A stretch of DNA of 64,000 bases from Marinibacterium sp050389775 (lineage in GTDB: Bacteria; Pseudomonadota; Alphaproteobacteria; Rhodobacterales; Rhodobacteraceae). Shown here piece by piece: positions 41,235 through 49,896 of this stretch. Numbering within the stretch: the stretch's first letter is position 1; the number at the start of each line of letters is the position of its first letter. The stretch lies in the NCBI RefSeq assembly GCF_050389775.1, contig NZ_CP177144.1:620001-684000 (forward strand). The letters are read 5' to 3'. The notes under the pieces are model-generated. The model did no database searches and was not told where the DNA came from. It saw nothing but the letters and a program-made list of their open reading frames with translations. Both the position numbers and the translations under genes were made by a program.

Positions 41235-42185
41235 CTACGCAGCCGCGTGACGTTCGGCCAGAAGGCACAGGATCTCGAACCCCAGCGCCGCACCGGCCAG
41301 CGCGGTGACATAACCGGTGTCGAAGGGCGGCGAGACCTCGACCAGGTCGGCACCGACATAGTTCAGGCCGCGCAGGCCACGCAGCAGGACCTGGGCCTGG
41401 TGGGTGGTCATGCCGCCGATCTCGGGCGTGCCGGTGCCCGGCGCATAGACCGGATCGAGGCTGTCGATGTCATAGGTCAGATAGACCGGCCGGTCGCCGA
41501 CCAGCTTGCGGGCTTCCTCGGCAATGGCCTCGGGTCCCTTGGCATGGAATTCCTCGCAGAACACCACGCGCATGCCGGCGGCCTCCGAATAATCCCAACC
41601 TTCAGAGGAATTCTGGGTGCCCCGGATGCCGATCTGGATCGTGGCATGGGGGTCGATCAGGCCTTCCTCGTGGGCGCGGCGGAAAGGCGAGCCGTGGTTG
41701 AACTTGGACCCGAAGAAATCGTCCAGCGTATCGGTATGGGCGTCGATGTGGATCATTGCCACCGGCCCGTCCTTGGCCACGGCGCGCAGCAGCGGCAGGC
41801 TGATCGAATGATCGCCGCCAATAGCCAGGGGCAGGATTCCGGCACCGACAAGCCCGGCGGTGAAGGCCGCGATCTCGTCATGGGTCTTTTCGATGTCGAA
41901 GATCTCGGTCAGGGGCACATCGCCCATGTCGCGGATCCGGGCCAGGTCAAAGGGCGCCACGCGGGTGGCATGGTTGACCGCACGCATCAGCGAGGATTGG
42001 TTGCGCAGCTCGCGCGGGCCGTGGCGGGCCCCGGCCCGGTTGGTCAACGCGCCGTCATAGGGCACGCCGAAGATGCCGATATCGGCCTCGTCCAGGCTTT
42101 GCGCCAGGGGCGCGCGCATGAAGGTGGCGACTTCGGCGAAGCGCGGGGCGAAACGGTCGGGGGTGGAAGGCGGGTCGTATGCCAT
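41235..42185 (-). CDS. Agmatinase/guanidino-acid ureohydrolase
   Basis: The 316-residue ureohydrolase has the full set of binuclear manganese motifs: GGDHSISLPLL, IHIDAHTDTLDDF and LTYDIDSLDPVYAPGTGTPE. The ATG at 42185 has GGAG 5 bp upstream; an in-frame start 14 codons earlier is less likely. Family members split agmatine, 4-guanidinobutyrate or similar compounds to urea and an amine. Substrate loops do not decide between these. It converges on the amino-acid ABC operon. Confidence 0.92.
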   Translation of the reverse strand: MAYDPPSTPDRFAPRFAEVATFMRAPLAQSLDEADIGIFGVPYDGALTNRAGARHGPRELRNQSSLMRAVNHATRVAPFDLARIRDMGDVPLTEIFDIEKTHDEIAAFTAGLVGAGILPLAIGGDHSISLPLLRAVAKDGPVAMIHIDAHTDTLDDFFGSKFNHGSPFRRAHEEGLIDPHATIQIGIRGTQNSSEGWDYSEAAGMRVVFCEEFHAKGPEAIAEEARKLVGDRPVYLTYDIDSLDPVYAPGTGTPEIGGMTTHQAQVLLRGLRGLNYVGADLVEVSPPFDTGYVTALAGAALGFEILCLLAERHAAA

Positions 42186-42372
42186 GGGGTCTCCGGTCTT
42201 GGTCGGCGTGGATCGCGGCCGGATCACTGTTGGGCCGGGGCGAAATCGGGGTCAATGCACCGGCCGGTCATTCCCGGCCCGAATTGACCAATCGATGGAT
42301 TGGCCACTTGCGCGCGCCTGTTTCACCGGCTAAAGGGAGCGTCGCACCGGGGCCTTTGCGGGCCGGATGCAG

Positions 42373-42448
42373 GCCGCTGTAGCTCAGCTGGTAGAGCACG
42401 TCATTCGTAATGATGGGGTCGGGGGTTCGAGTCCCTTCAGCGGCACCA
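42373..42448 (+). tRNA. tRNA-Thr (anticodon CGU)
   Basis: A 76-nt cloverleaf: acceptor GCCGCTG/CAGCGGC, D-arm GCTCAGCTGGTAGAGC, anticodon loop TTCGTAA (CGT), T-arm GGGGGTTCGAGTCCCTT, and an encoded 3' CCA. It reads codon ACG. Confidence 0.95.
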
Positions 42449-42821
42449 CTTCCCACAGACCAGGACAGACGCCCGACGGGATTGCCATTTTGCCATGCCG
42501 CCTTGCGCGTGGCGTCGGGCATCATCTGCATGCCCTTCCGTGAAACCACGAGCGAGCGGCGGTCAACCTTGGGGCGACATATCTGCTGTCAGCAAATGGA
42601 TGCTATCGTCATGCCTGCTGTCAGCAAATTGATGCACCCATCATGCAATTAACCCCAATTGCCCTTGCATCGACAAATCCCGCCAGCCGCGGTGATAAAA
42701 TTTTGATTGTTTTTTAGCTAGATAGCCGCCTCCCCCCAGGTCACGGCGCGTAATTCTTAGGGCGCCTCGGCAAAGCTGCTACAAATTTCCCCAAAACCAA
42801 TAATCGGGGGGACGAAACGAA
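42449..42821. other. Intergenic region between tRNA-Thr and the halogenase
   Basis: 373 bp without a supported gene. It holds an 8-bp inverted repeat (42471-42478 with 42513-42520), two palindromic direct repeats (42583-42635), and a markedly AT-rich stretch around 42690-42725, which probably contains the halogenase promoter. No copy of the tRNA 3' end was found, so no attachment-site duplication is evident. Confidence 0.7.
42583..42635. promoter_or_regulatory. Two direct repeats, each with a TGCTG-N-CAGCA palindrome
   Basis: A 21-bp unit at 42583-42603 recurs at 42615-42635 with one mismatch. Each contains TGCTGTCAGCA, a 5-1-5 palindrome. The 32-bp spacing is about three helical turns, so two dimers would bind the same DNA face. 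They lie about 190-240 bp before the halogenase and are candidate operators for it. Confidence 0.6.
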
Positions 42822-44501
42822 ATGAACAATCGCCTTGGCAAGATCACCATCGTCGGCGGTGGCACCGCCGGCTGGATGACCGCGCTGATCCTGGAAATGG
42901 TCCTGTCGCGCACTTCGGCGCCCAAGGACCGGCCGCAGATCTGCCTGATCGAAAGCCCCAACATCGCCACCGTCGGCGTCGGCGAGGCCACGGTGCCGCG
43001 CATGCCGGTCACCCTGCGCCAGGCCGGCATTTCCGAACGGGATTTCTTTCGCGAAACCAACGCCTCGTTCAAGCTGGGCGTCAAGTTCTGCAACTGGAAC
43101 ACCGATGCCGCGGGCAATCGCATCGACTACGTCAATCCCTTTGCCCATGGCCAGATGCTCGAAGGTCTGGAGGCCGCGGAATACTTTCTGCGCTTCGGGA
43201 ATGGCGACCGCGATTTCACCCAGTCGATCTCGCCGCATGACGACCTGGCCCGCCTGTGCAAGGGTGCGCGGCTGCTGGGCCAGCCGGAATTCGAACAGCG
43301 CTTTGGCTATGCCTATCACCTGGATGCCGTGAAATTCGCAGCCATGCTGACCCGGGTCTGCACCAAGCGCGGGGTGCAGCATATCCAGGACGAGGTGACC
43401 TCGGTCGAGCTGGATGAACAGGGCAATGTCAGCCACCTGCTGCTGGAACGCGGGGGCCGGCACGACATCGAGATGGTTGTCGATTGCACCGGGTTCCGCG
43501 GGCTGATCATCAACCAGGCCCTGGGCGAGCCCTTCATGGATTACTCGGATTACCTGCCCAACGACCGGGCCCTGGCGTTGCAGGTCGAACATCCCGACCC
43601 CGAGAAGATCGAAAGCGTCACCCGGTCGACAGCGCTTGGCGCGGGCTGGACCTGGCGGGTGCCGCTCTACAACCGCGTGGGCACGGGATACGTGTTTTCC
43701 TCGGCCCATCGGACCGATGACCAGGCGGCGGATGAATATCTCGACTGGCTGGGCGACAGCGGCAAGGGGCTGACGCCGCGGGTGATCCCCATGCGCATCG
43801 GCCGGGTGCGCAACGCCTGGGTCAAGAATTGCGTGGCCATCGGCCTGGCCGGCGGGTTCATCGAACCGCTGGAAAGCACGGCCATCCACATGGTCGATCA
43901 CGCCGTGCGCTGGTTTGCCGAACACCTGCCCACGCGCGAGATCGAGCCGGCCCTGCGGACGCGCTACAATCGCCAGATGAACAAGCTTTATGACGAGGTG
44001 CTGGATTTCATCTGCCTGCATTACCGGCTGGGCAACCGCACCGACGATCCCTACTGGATCGACGCGCGCACCCAGACCAAGATCCCCGACCGGCTCGCCG
44101 AGAACCTGGAACTGTGGCAGCACCGGTTGCCGATGGACCACGACATCGAATTTGCCTCGCTCTTCGATTTCCGGGTCTACCAGACGGTGCTGCTGGGCAA
44201 ACAGGTCTATGACACGGGCTATGGCCCGGGCATCCGCGACCGGCTGCGGCCGCTGAAAAAGCCGATCTGGTTCCAGTATTGGAAGAGCGCCAAGGCCGAC
44301 CTGGCGCGCACGCTGAAATCCATGCCCGATCACAAGACGCTGCTGCGCGATATCCGGGGCGAGCTGAACCAGCCGGCCTTTGGCATCGCCATGGCGCCCA
44401 AGGCCGGCCCGGCCGACGTGGCCCCGGCGCTGGCCGGGATGCAGGCCATGCCCGACCATGCCGAGATCCAGAGCGGCGTGAAGGATTTGCAGTTGTTCTG
44501 A
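42822..44501 (+). CDS. Flavin-dependent tryptophan-halogenase-like protein
   Basis: This 559-residue protein has the FAD motif GGGTAGW (12-18), GVGEATVPRM, the catalytic Lys84 in ASFKLGVKF (equivalent to PrnA Lys79), WTWRVPL near 276 matching the halogenase WxWxIP motif, and EPLESTAIH with the active-site Glu near 351. The catalytic set therefore appears intact. These enzymes make HOCl/HOBr at FADH2 and pass it through a tunnel to an aromatic substrate. No flavin reductase, transporter or biosynthetic gene adjoins it; many proteobacterial homologues sit by TonB receptors and have unknown substrates. Confidence 0.9.
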   Translation: MNNRLGKITIVGGGTAGWMTALILEMVLSRTSAPKDRPQICLIESPNIATVGVGEATVPRMPVTLRQAGISERDFFRETNASFKLGVKFCNWNTDAAGNRIDYVNPFAHGQMLEGLEAAEYFLRFGNGDRDFTQSISPHDDLARLCKGARLLGQPEFEQRFGYAYHLDAVKFAAMLTRVCTKRGVQHIQDEVTSVELDEQGNVSHLLLERGGRHDIEMVVDCTGFRGLIINQALGEPFMDYSDYLPNDRALALQVEHPDPEKIESVTRSTALGAGWTWRVPLYNRVGTGYVFSSAHRTDDQAADEYLDWLGDSGKGLTPRVIPMRIGRVRNAWVKNCVAIGLAGGFIEPLESTAIHMVDHAVRWFAEHLPTREIEPALRTRYNRQMNKLYDEVLDFICLHYRLGNRTDDPYWIDARTQTKIPDRLAENLELWQHRLPMDHDIEFASLFDFRVYQTVLLGKQVYDTGYGPGIRDRLRPLKKPIWFQYWKSAKADLARTLKSMPDHKTLLRDIRGELNQPAFGIAMAPKAGPADVAPALAGMQAMPDHAEIQSGVKDLQLF

Positions 44502-44690
44502 GGGGCGGACCGTTCCGGGCCCCGGGCTGCGGCCTGACAGGAGGCAGCGTGGGCGCTCGGGCGGTGTGGTCCAAATGTGATCGGACGGCGGCCCGGATAA
44601 GCGGACGGGCGGTCAGGCGCCGGGGGCCGGAAAGACCGCCCGGCGTGGGCCCGGAATGGACGCCCGGACGAGAATTCAGACAATTCCCAA

Positions 44691-44724
44691 AAGAAAACCC
44701 GGCCGCATCGGGAATGCGGCCGGG
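44691..44724 (-). terminator. Intrinsic terminator of the hemD-mic60-hemY run
   Basis: An 11-bp perfect stem (44698-44708 with 44714-44724) around a 5-nt loop, followed on the minus strand by TTTTCTT. 22 bp beyond the hemY-like stop. Confidence 0.85.
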
Positions 44725-44746
44725 GCTGGATCGCTACAGCGCGGGA

Positions 44747-46309
44747 TCAGCGCCGGATCGGATCGGTATCGACGGTTTCGCCTTCGGTCGGTGCCACGCT
44801 GTCGGGGCGCGGCGGGGTCGGCTCGTCGATGATCTCGGCCTCGGGCGCATCGACCGCGTCTTCGCCCATCGGCTGGGCCGGGTCGGCCACGGGGGTGACC
44901 GGCGCCATCGGCGCGGCGGGCACCGGCGCGGGATCGTCGGCCAGCACCAGCGGCAGCATGGTTTCGCCCGTTGCCCCGGCCACGGCATCATCGGGCGCCT
45001 CGCGCCAGCTGAGCGTGTCGAAGGCCCCGCAGTTGGAACAGATCGGCATCCAGTCCTTGTGCACCTGGCTGCACTTGTCGCAGACCCAGCGCGTGCCGCG
45101 CGGGGCGGTCACGGCCTTGCCCAGCCAGCCGCGCACCACGGCCTCGGGTGCGCCTTCACCGCGTTCGATCGCCGCCATCATGGTCAGCACGCGGACATTG
45201 GGCTTGGTCTCGACCAGGTCGCCAAGCGCCCGGCGGGCCGCCGGGAAATCCTCGGCCGCGATCAGCAGCTCGGTGGCCAGCATGCGCGTCTCGGGATCGT
45301 CGGGATGCACGTTTGTCAGCGCCTTGAACCGCTCGACCCGCTGGGCCGGCGTTTCGTTCGGCGCGATCTCGGCAAAGGCCGCGGCCAGGTCGGGATGCGG
45401 ATGCACCGACCAGGTCTTCTTCAGGATGCGCGCGGCATACTTGTCGTTGCCACCCTTGATATAGGCCCGCGCGGCCATGACCGACGCCGGGATCAGGTCG
45501 GGCGATTTCTTGTTCGCCGCGATCGCCGCCTCGCGCGCCTCGATCGACGCATCGGCATCGATGATGTCCTGCGCCTCGGACAGGGCCAGGACGGCCTCGC
45601 GCCGGGTATAGACATCGCGCGGCAGCGACCCCGATTTCAGCTTGGCGTTCAGCGTGTTGCGCGCGCCTTTCCAATCATGGGCATCGGCCTGAAGCTGCAA
45701 CAGGATGTCCTGCACCTCTTCGTGGCGCGGCTTGAGCTCAAAGGCCTTCTCGGCCAGTTTCTTGGCCGTGTCCTTGTCGCCCTCGACCAGCTTCTGCTTG
45801 AGGATGCCCCGCACGCCGACAAACCGCGTGGTCTTGTCGGTCAGCAGCTTCTTGTAGGCCTCGGCCGCCAGCTTGGTGTCACCCGCCATCTCGGCCGCCT
45901 GGGCGGTGATGATGTTGGTGATCTCGGGCTGACCCAGCAGCTTTTCGGCCCGCTGGGCCTTGGCCATGGCCGCCTTGCCCTCGCCCCCGGCCAGGGCCAT
46001 CAGGCTTTCCGACAGCGCCCGGTATCCGCGCCGTTCGCGCGACCGGTCGAAATAGCGCGACAGGGCGGTTTCATCCCCGGCGAGGAACTTCAGCAGGGCG
46101 ACCAGGAAGGACGCGATCTTGAGCACGACCCAAAGACCGACCAGCAGGATCAGCAGGCCGAGCACGGATTCCAGGGGGCCGAACGTGTATTCGATCCCGG
46201 CGACCGTGACCTGCACGCCGCCTTCGGTTTCCATCAGGTAGGACGCGCCCAGGCCCAACGCGGCAACAACGGCAACGAAGACCAGAACCTTGATAAGTGA
46301 CCAGAGCAT
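44747..46309 (-). CDS. HemY-like TPR membrane protein with C-terminal zinc ribbon
   Basis: The 520-residue protein has two N-terminal membrane helices (SLIKVLVFVAVVAALGLG and LGLLILLVGLWVVLKIASFL), then TPR helices to about 400, as in the HemY_N family. It ends with CDKCSQVHKDWMPICSNCG, a CxxC...CxxC ribbon like the rubredoxin-type end of LapB, and an acidic disordered tail. It is the last gene after hemD and a Mic60-like gene, the usual alphaproteobacterial order. A role as a membrane scaffold for haem synthesis is proposed for the family; it is not an enzyme with a visible active site. Confidence 0.82.
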   Translation of the reverse strand: MLWSLIKVLVFVAVVAALGLGASYLMETEGGVQVTVAGIEYTFGPLESVLGLLILLVGLWVVLKIASFLVALLKFLAGDETALSRYFDRSRERRGYRALSESLMALAGGEGKAAMAKAQRAEKLLGQPEITNIITAQAAEMAGDTKLAAEAYKKLLTDKTTRFVGVRGILKQKLVEGDKDTAKKLAEKAFELKPRHEEVQDILLQLQADAHDWKGARNTLNAKLKSGSLPRDVYTRREAVLALSEAQDIIDADASIEAREAAIAANKKSPDLIPASVMAARAYIKGGNDKYAARILKKTWSVHPHPDLAAAFAEIAPNETPAQRVERFKALTNVHPDDPETRMLATELLIAAEDFPAARRALGDLVETKPNVRVLTMMAAIERGEGAPEAVVRGWLGKAVTAPRGTRWVCDKCSQVHKDWMPICSNCGAFDTLSWREAPDDAVAGATGETMLPLVLADDPAPVPAAPMAPVTPVADPAQPMGEDAVDAPEAEIIDEPTPPRPDSVAPTEGETVDTDPIRR

Positions 46310-46319
46310 GGGGGATCCT

Positions 46320-47933
46320 TCAGTTCGTGTTCAGGTCAGCGGCAACCGCGTTGACCGCGGCCAGCGCATCGCGTCGCTGCGTTGCCATCTCGACCCAGCC
46401 GGCCATCTTCTCGGCCGCGACGGGCGGCAGCGCGTCAAGCTCGATCAGGGCGGTGGACAGGTCTTCGCGTTTCAGGGCGTCCTCGGCCCGGCTGAGGATG
46501 GCATCGGTGTCGTTGCCCTCCTGCGGGGTGGTCGACCGGGCGCCAAGCTGGCGCTTGAGGAAGGCGCCGATGCCCTTGGTCGAATTGGGGTCGTCGAGCC
46601 GCGCGGCATCCAGCGCGTCTCGGGCAGCCGGCGGGAATTCGGCCAGCAGCATGCCCTGTGTCGGCACGCCGTCACCGGCCGGGCCGGACAGCGCCGCCGG
46701 CACCTCGGCCCCGGCATCACCGATCGGGCCAAGCGAGTCGGCATAGGGTTCGCCATCGCTCAGCGCGCCCCGGATGATCGCCACCGAGGTCTGGGCCGCG
46801 GCAAGCCGTTGAGCCTGCGCCGCTTCTTCCTGCAGGCGGTTGGTGTTCTCGGCCATCGTCGTGGCGTCGTCGACCATGGATTGCGCATCGGCCAACAGCG
46901 CATCGATACGGGTCTTTTCGTCATCGACGATGCCGGCCAGCCGGCCGCCCTGTTCGGCGATCAGCGTGTCGAATTCCTCGCGGATCGTCGTGCGCTCGTC
47001 GGCCAGCGCCCGGCGGACGCCGTCCAGCTCGCGTTCATAGGCGGCGATGGCCTCGTCCGAGAGGTTTTCGGCAATGGGACGCTTTTCCAGCGTCGAGACA
47101 CGGACATCCAGCGCGTCGAGCCGGACGGTCAGGTTCTCGATGCCGGTGCGCAGATCGCCCAGCCCGTCCTGCACATTTGCCATATCACCCTGAAGCGCGG
47201 CGATGCCGTCCTGCAGCGGGTTGACATCGGGGATCTGCAGGCCGGACAGCCGGCCGTCGAGATCGTCGATCCGCGTCGACAGCGCATCGACCGAACCGCC
47301 CAGGTCGGACACCTGCCGGCCGGTTTCGGTCAGCTGGCCCGATTGCGCGGCGGTGGTGTCTTCGAGAGCGGCGATGGGCGTGGCGTAATCGGTGCCCCGC
47401 AGGAAGGCCGGCAGGCTGGATTCAACGCCCGGCGGCAGGTCGGCCCGAGCGGCGACAAAGCCCGCCCCGGCGGCCACGACACCGCCGATGAAGACCGGCC
47501 AGAAGCCGCGTTTCTGGATCACAGTCCTTTCGACCACGGTTTCCGTGGGCATCGGCGGCGGGGCCGGTTGCGGATCTTGCGCCGTCTCGGCCTCCGGCTC
47601 GATCAGCTCGGGGTCGATCTCGGTGTCGGCCACGGGATCGTCTAGCAGCTCGGCCTCGGCCGTCTCGACGGCCTCATCCGGGCTGTCGTCCGGATCGCCT
47701 GCGATTTCAGCATCGCCCCCGGTGACCGTGTCGCCATCCGGCGTGTCGGTCGCATCGGTCCCGGGCGTGGTGGCATCGGGGGTCTCATCGTCCCGGGACG
47801 CACCTTCGGAGCGAATTTCCTCGAACTCGGCATCGACGATATCGGGCGTCTTGCCTTCTTCGGAAACGCCGTCCTTCGGCTTGTCGTCTGCGGGGAACTC
47901 GGCACCCTGTGTTTCGTCTTTTTTCTCAGCCAA
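46320..47933 (-). CDS. Mitofilin/Mic60-like inner-membrane coiled-coil protein
   Basis: The 537-residue protein has a long acidic N-terminus (about 1-125), one membrane helix (FWPVFIGGVVAAGAGFVA), a coiled coil at about 185-360 (SVDALSTRIDDLDGRLSG, TLEKRPIAENLSDEAIAAYE) and a C-terminal mitofilin-like helical segment (ALIELDALPPVAAEKMAGW). The TTG at 47933 is preferred: GGGGAAG lies just upstream, and an ATG at 48011 would overlap hemD. Alphaproteobacterial Mic60 homologues shape intracytoplasmic membranes and contact the outer membrane. Position between hemD and hemY is typical. Confidence 0.82.
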   Translation of the reverse strand: MAEKKDETQGAEFPADDKPKDGVSEEGKTPDIVDAEFEEIRSEGASRDDETPDATTPGTDATDTPDGDTVTGGDAEIAGDPDDSPDEAVETAEAELLDDPVADTEIDPELIEPEAETAQDPQPAPPPMPTETVVERTVIQKRGFWPVFIGGVVAAGAGFVAARADLPPGVESSLPAFLRGTDYATPIAALEDTTAAQSGQLTETGRQVSDLGGSVDALSTRIDDLDGRLSGLQIPDVNPLQDGIAALQGDMANVQDGLGDLRTGIENLTVRLDALDVRVSTLEKRPIAENLSDEAIAAYERELDGVRRALADERTTIREEFDTLIAEQGGRLAGIVDDEKTRIDALLADAQSMVDDATTMAENTNRLQEEAAQAQRLAAAQTSVAIIRGALSDGEPYADSLGPIGDAGAEVPAALSGPAGDGVPTQGMLLAEFPPAARDALDAARLDDPNSTKGIGAFLKRQLGARSTTPQEGNDTDAILSRAEDALKREDLSTALIELDALPPVAAEKMAGWVEMATQRRDALAAVNAVAADLNTN

Positions 47934-47985
47934 TGATGCTTCCCCGTCGATTCTCAAATGTCGCAGAGCCCTGCGTGAAAGAATA

Positions 47986-48738
47986 TTAGTGCCGGCCCTC
48001 TGGCCTCTCAACCCGACAAAGGCGGCGGAGTGCCGCCTTTAGTGCCGCATCCATGCCGTCCCGCGTGGGGTTGTCGCATGTTTGCAGGCTGCTGATGTCG
48101 GGAACGTGAACCTCCTCCGCGACGGCAGGACTCAGGGCGATCACGTGCAAGGGCGCAAGTGCTTTGACGTCGCGTGAGAGGAGTGCCGCCGAGCGTGGTG
48201 AAAAAATGGGCAGAATGACCGGCTCTGCCCCGGCAAGGGCCGCCCGGGCCTCGGCCGTCAGCGGGCGCTCGGGTTGGTCATAGATCACCCGGTCGCGGGC
48301 ATCGATCCCGGCCTGGCGCAGGCGGGCGGCCACCTCGCCCCGGGCATGGGCGCCGTGCAGGTGCAGCAGCGGCCCGGCGGGCGGATCGGCCACCAGCGCG
48401 GCCACCAGCGCATCGGCCGTGGGTCCGGCGCACCGGGCCTGCCAGCCGGCGGCCCGGGCGGCCCGGGCCGTGGCCTCGCCGACCGTCACCACCGGCAGCG
48501 CCCGCGACAGGCCCTGGCCCGCCGCCGCGGCCACCCCGTTCGCCGAGCTGAAGACAAGCGTGCCGCCGACCACCGGCGGGCCGGGCTCGCGCGGCACGAT
48601 ATCCATGACCGGCGCGATCACCACCCGCTGGCCCATCTGCGGCAAACGCCGGGCCAGCGCTTCGGAGGCCGCCCGCGGACGGGTCAGCAGAAGCACCGGG
48701 CCGGGATGGCATTGAGGGCTCTCGGGATTGTTTGGCAC
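47986..48738 (-). CDS. hemD: Uroporphyrinogen-III synthase HemD
   Basis: The 250-residue protein shows the low-identity HemD pattern: VLLLTRPRAASEALARRL at the start, GTLVFSSANGVAAAAG, VVTVGEATARAARAAGW, and IFSPRSAALLSRDVKALAPL with ALSPAVAEEVH near the end. It closes and inverts ring D of the tetrapyrrole. GTG 48738 is the most upstream plausible start but has a weak ribosome site. It is divergent from tsaD by 63 bp and upstream of the Mic60-like gene, as in many alphaproteobacteria. Confidence 0.88.
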   Translation of the reverse strand: MPNNPESPQCHPGPVLLLTRPRAASEALARRLPQMGQRVVIAPVMDIVPREPGPPVVGGTLVFSSANGVAAAAGQGLSRALPVVTVGEATARAARAAGWQARCAGPTADALVAALVADPPAGPLLHLHGAHARGEVAARLRQAGIDARDRVIYDQPERPLTAEARAALAGAEPVILPIFSPRSAALLSRDVKALAPLHVIALSPAVAEEVHVPDISSLQTCDNPTRDGMDAALKAALRRLCRVERPEGRH

Positions 48739-48801
48739 GGCTGCGAGTGTTACCTGCCGTCTGTTCACGATGCAACGGATGCGCCCCGCGCGCGGCACCC
48801 C

Positions 48802-49896
48802 ATGACCCGACCGCTGACCCTTCTTGGCCTTGAAAGCAGCTGCGATGACACGGCGGCCGCCGTGGTGCGCCAGGATGACACGGGCACCCGTATCCTGTCG
48901 TCGGTCGTGCATGGCCAGGCCGAGATCCATGCCGATTTCGGCGGGGTCGTGCCGGAAATCGCCGCCCGGGCCCATGCGGAAAAGCTGGATCTCTGCGTGA
49001 TCGAGGCGCTGGACCAGGCCGGGCTGAGCCTGTCCGGGATCGACGCGCTGGCCGTGACCGCCGGGCCGGGGCTGATCGGCGGGGTGATGGCCGGGGTGAT
49101 GATGGCCAAGGGCATTGCCACCGGCGCCGGGCTGCCGCTGGTCGGCGTCAACCACCTGGCCGGCCATGCGCTGACCCCACGGCTGACCGACGGGCTGCAC
49201 TATCCCTACCTGATGCTGCTGGTCTCGGGCGGCCATTGCCAGTTCCTGGTCGTGCGCGGGCCCGAGGATTTCACCCGACTGGGCGGCACGATCGACGATG
49301 CCCCGGGCGAGGCCTTTGACAAGTCGGCCCGCCTGCTGGGCCTGGCCCAGCCCGGCGGACCCTCGGTCGAGGCCGAGGCCGCACAGGGCGATCCCCGCCG
49401 CTTTGCCTTTCCCCGGCCGCTGCTCGACCGGCCGGATTGCAACCTGTCCTTCTCGGGGCTGAAGACCGCGCTCTTGCGCGCGCGCGACGGGGTTGTTGCC
49501 GAAAAGGGCGGGCTGACCCGGGTCGACCGGGCGGATCTGTGTGCCGGGTTCCAACAGGCCGTGGCCGATGTGCTGGCCGAAAAGACCCGCCGTGCGCTGC
49601 GGATCTACATGGGCGAAAGCCCGGCCCAACCGGCCCTGGCCGTGGCCGGCGGGGTGGCCGCCAACCAGACCATCCGCGCCGCGCTGGAACAGGTGGCCGC
49701 CGAGGCCGGCGCCCGGTTTACCGCCCCGCCCCTGCGCCTGTGCACCGACAATGCCGCGATGATAGCCTATGCCGGGCTGGAACGGTTCCGGCTGGGCCAT
49801 GTCGACGGGATGGACCTGGCCGCCCGGCCGCGCTGGCCGCTGGACACCACCCAGCCGGGGCTGGTCGGCGGCGGGCGCAAGGGAGCCAAGGCGTGA
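48802..49896 (+). CDS. tsaD: tRNA N6-threonylcarbamoyladenosine transferase TsaD
   Basis: TsaD (364 residues) has the ASKHA fold with the metal motif GVNHLAGHALTP, N-terminal LLGLESSCDDTAAAVVRQDD, LLVSGGHCQFLVVRG and CNLSFSGLKTALLR. It makes t6A37 in ANN-decoding tRNAs, with TsaB, TsaC and TsaE. tsaE lies at 62646 in this window. It overlaps gpsA by 4 bp; tsaD-gpsA is a frequent alphaproteobacterial pair. Confidence 0.96.
   Translation: MTRPLTLLGLESSCDDTAAAVVRQDDTGTRILSSVVHGQAEIHADFGGVVPEIAARAHAEKLDLCVIEALDQAGLSLSGIDALAVTAGPGLIGGVMAGVMMAKGIATGAGLPLVGVNHLAGHALTPRLTDGLHYPYLMLLVSGGHCQFLVVRGPEDFTRLGGTIDDAPGEAFDKSARLLGLAQPGGPSVEAEAAQGDPRRFAFPRPLLDRPDCNLSFSGLKTALLRARDGVVAEKGGLTRVDRADLCAGFQQAVADVLAEKTRRALRIYMGESPAQPALAVAGGVAANQTIRAALEQVAAEAGARFTAPPLRLCTDNAAMIAYAGLERFRLGHVDGMDLAARPRWPLDTTQPGLVGGGRKGAKA

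Noticed and set aside
42268..42549. Leftward 93-codon frame across the tRNA-Thr
   Set aside because: It reads through the antisense of a tRNA; frames of this kind are a known artefact.
42449..44746. Genomic island inserted at tRNA-Thr
   Set aside because: No integrase, no repeated tRNA end, and halogenase codon use looks like that of its neighbours.
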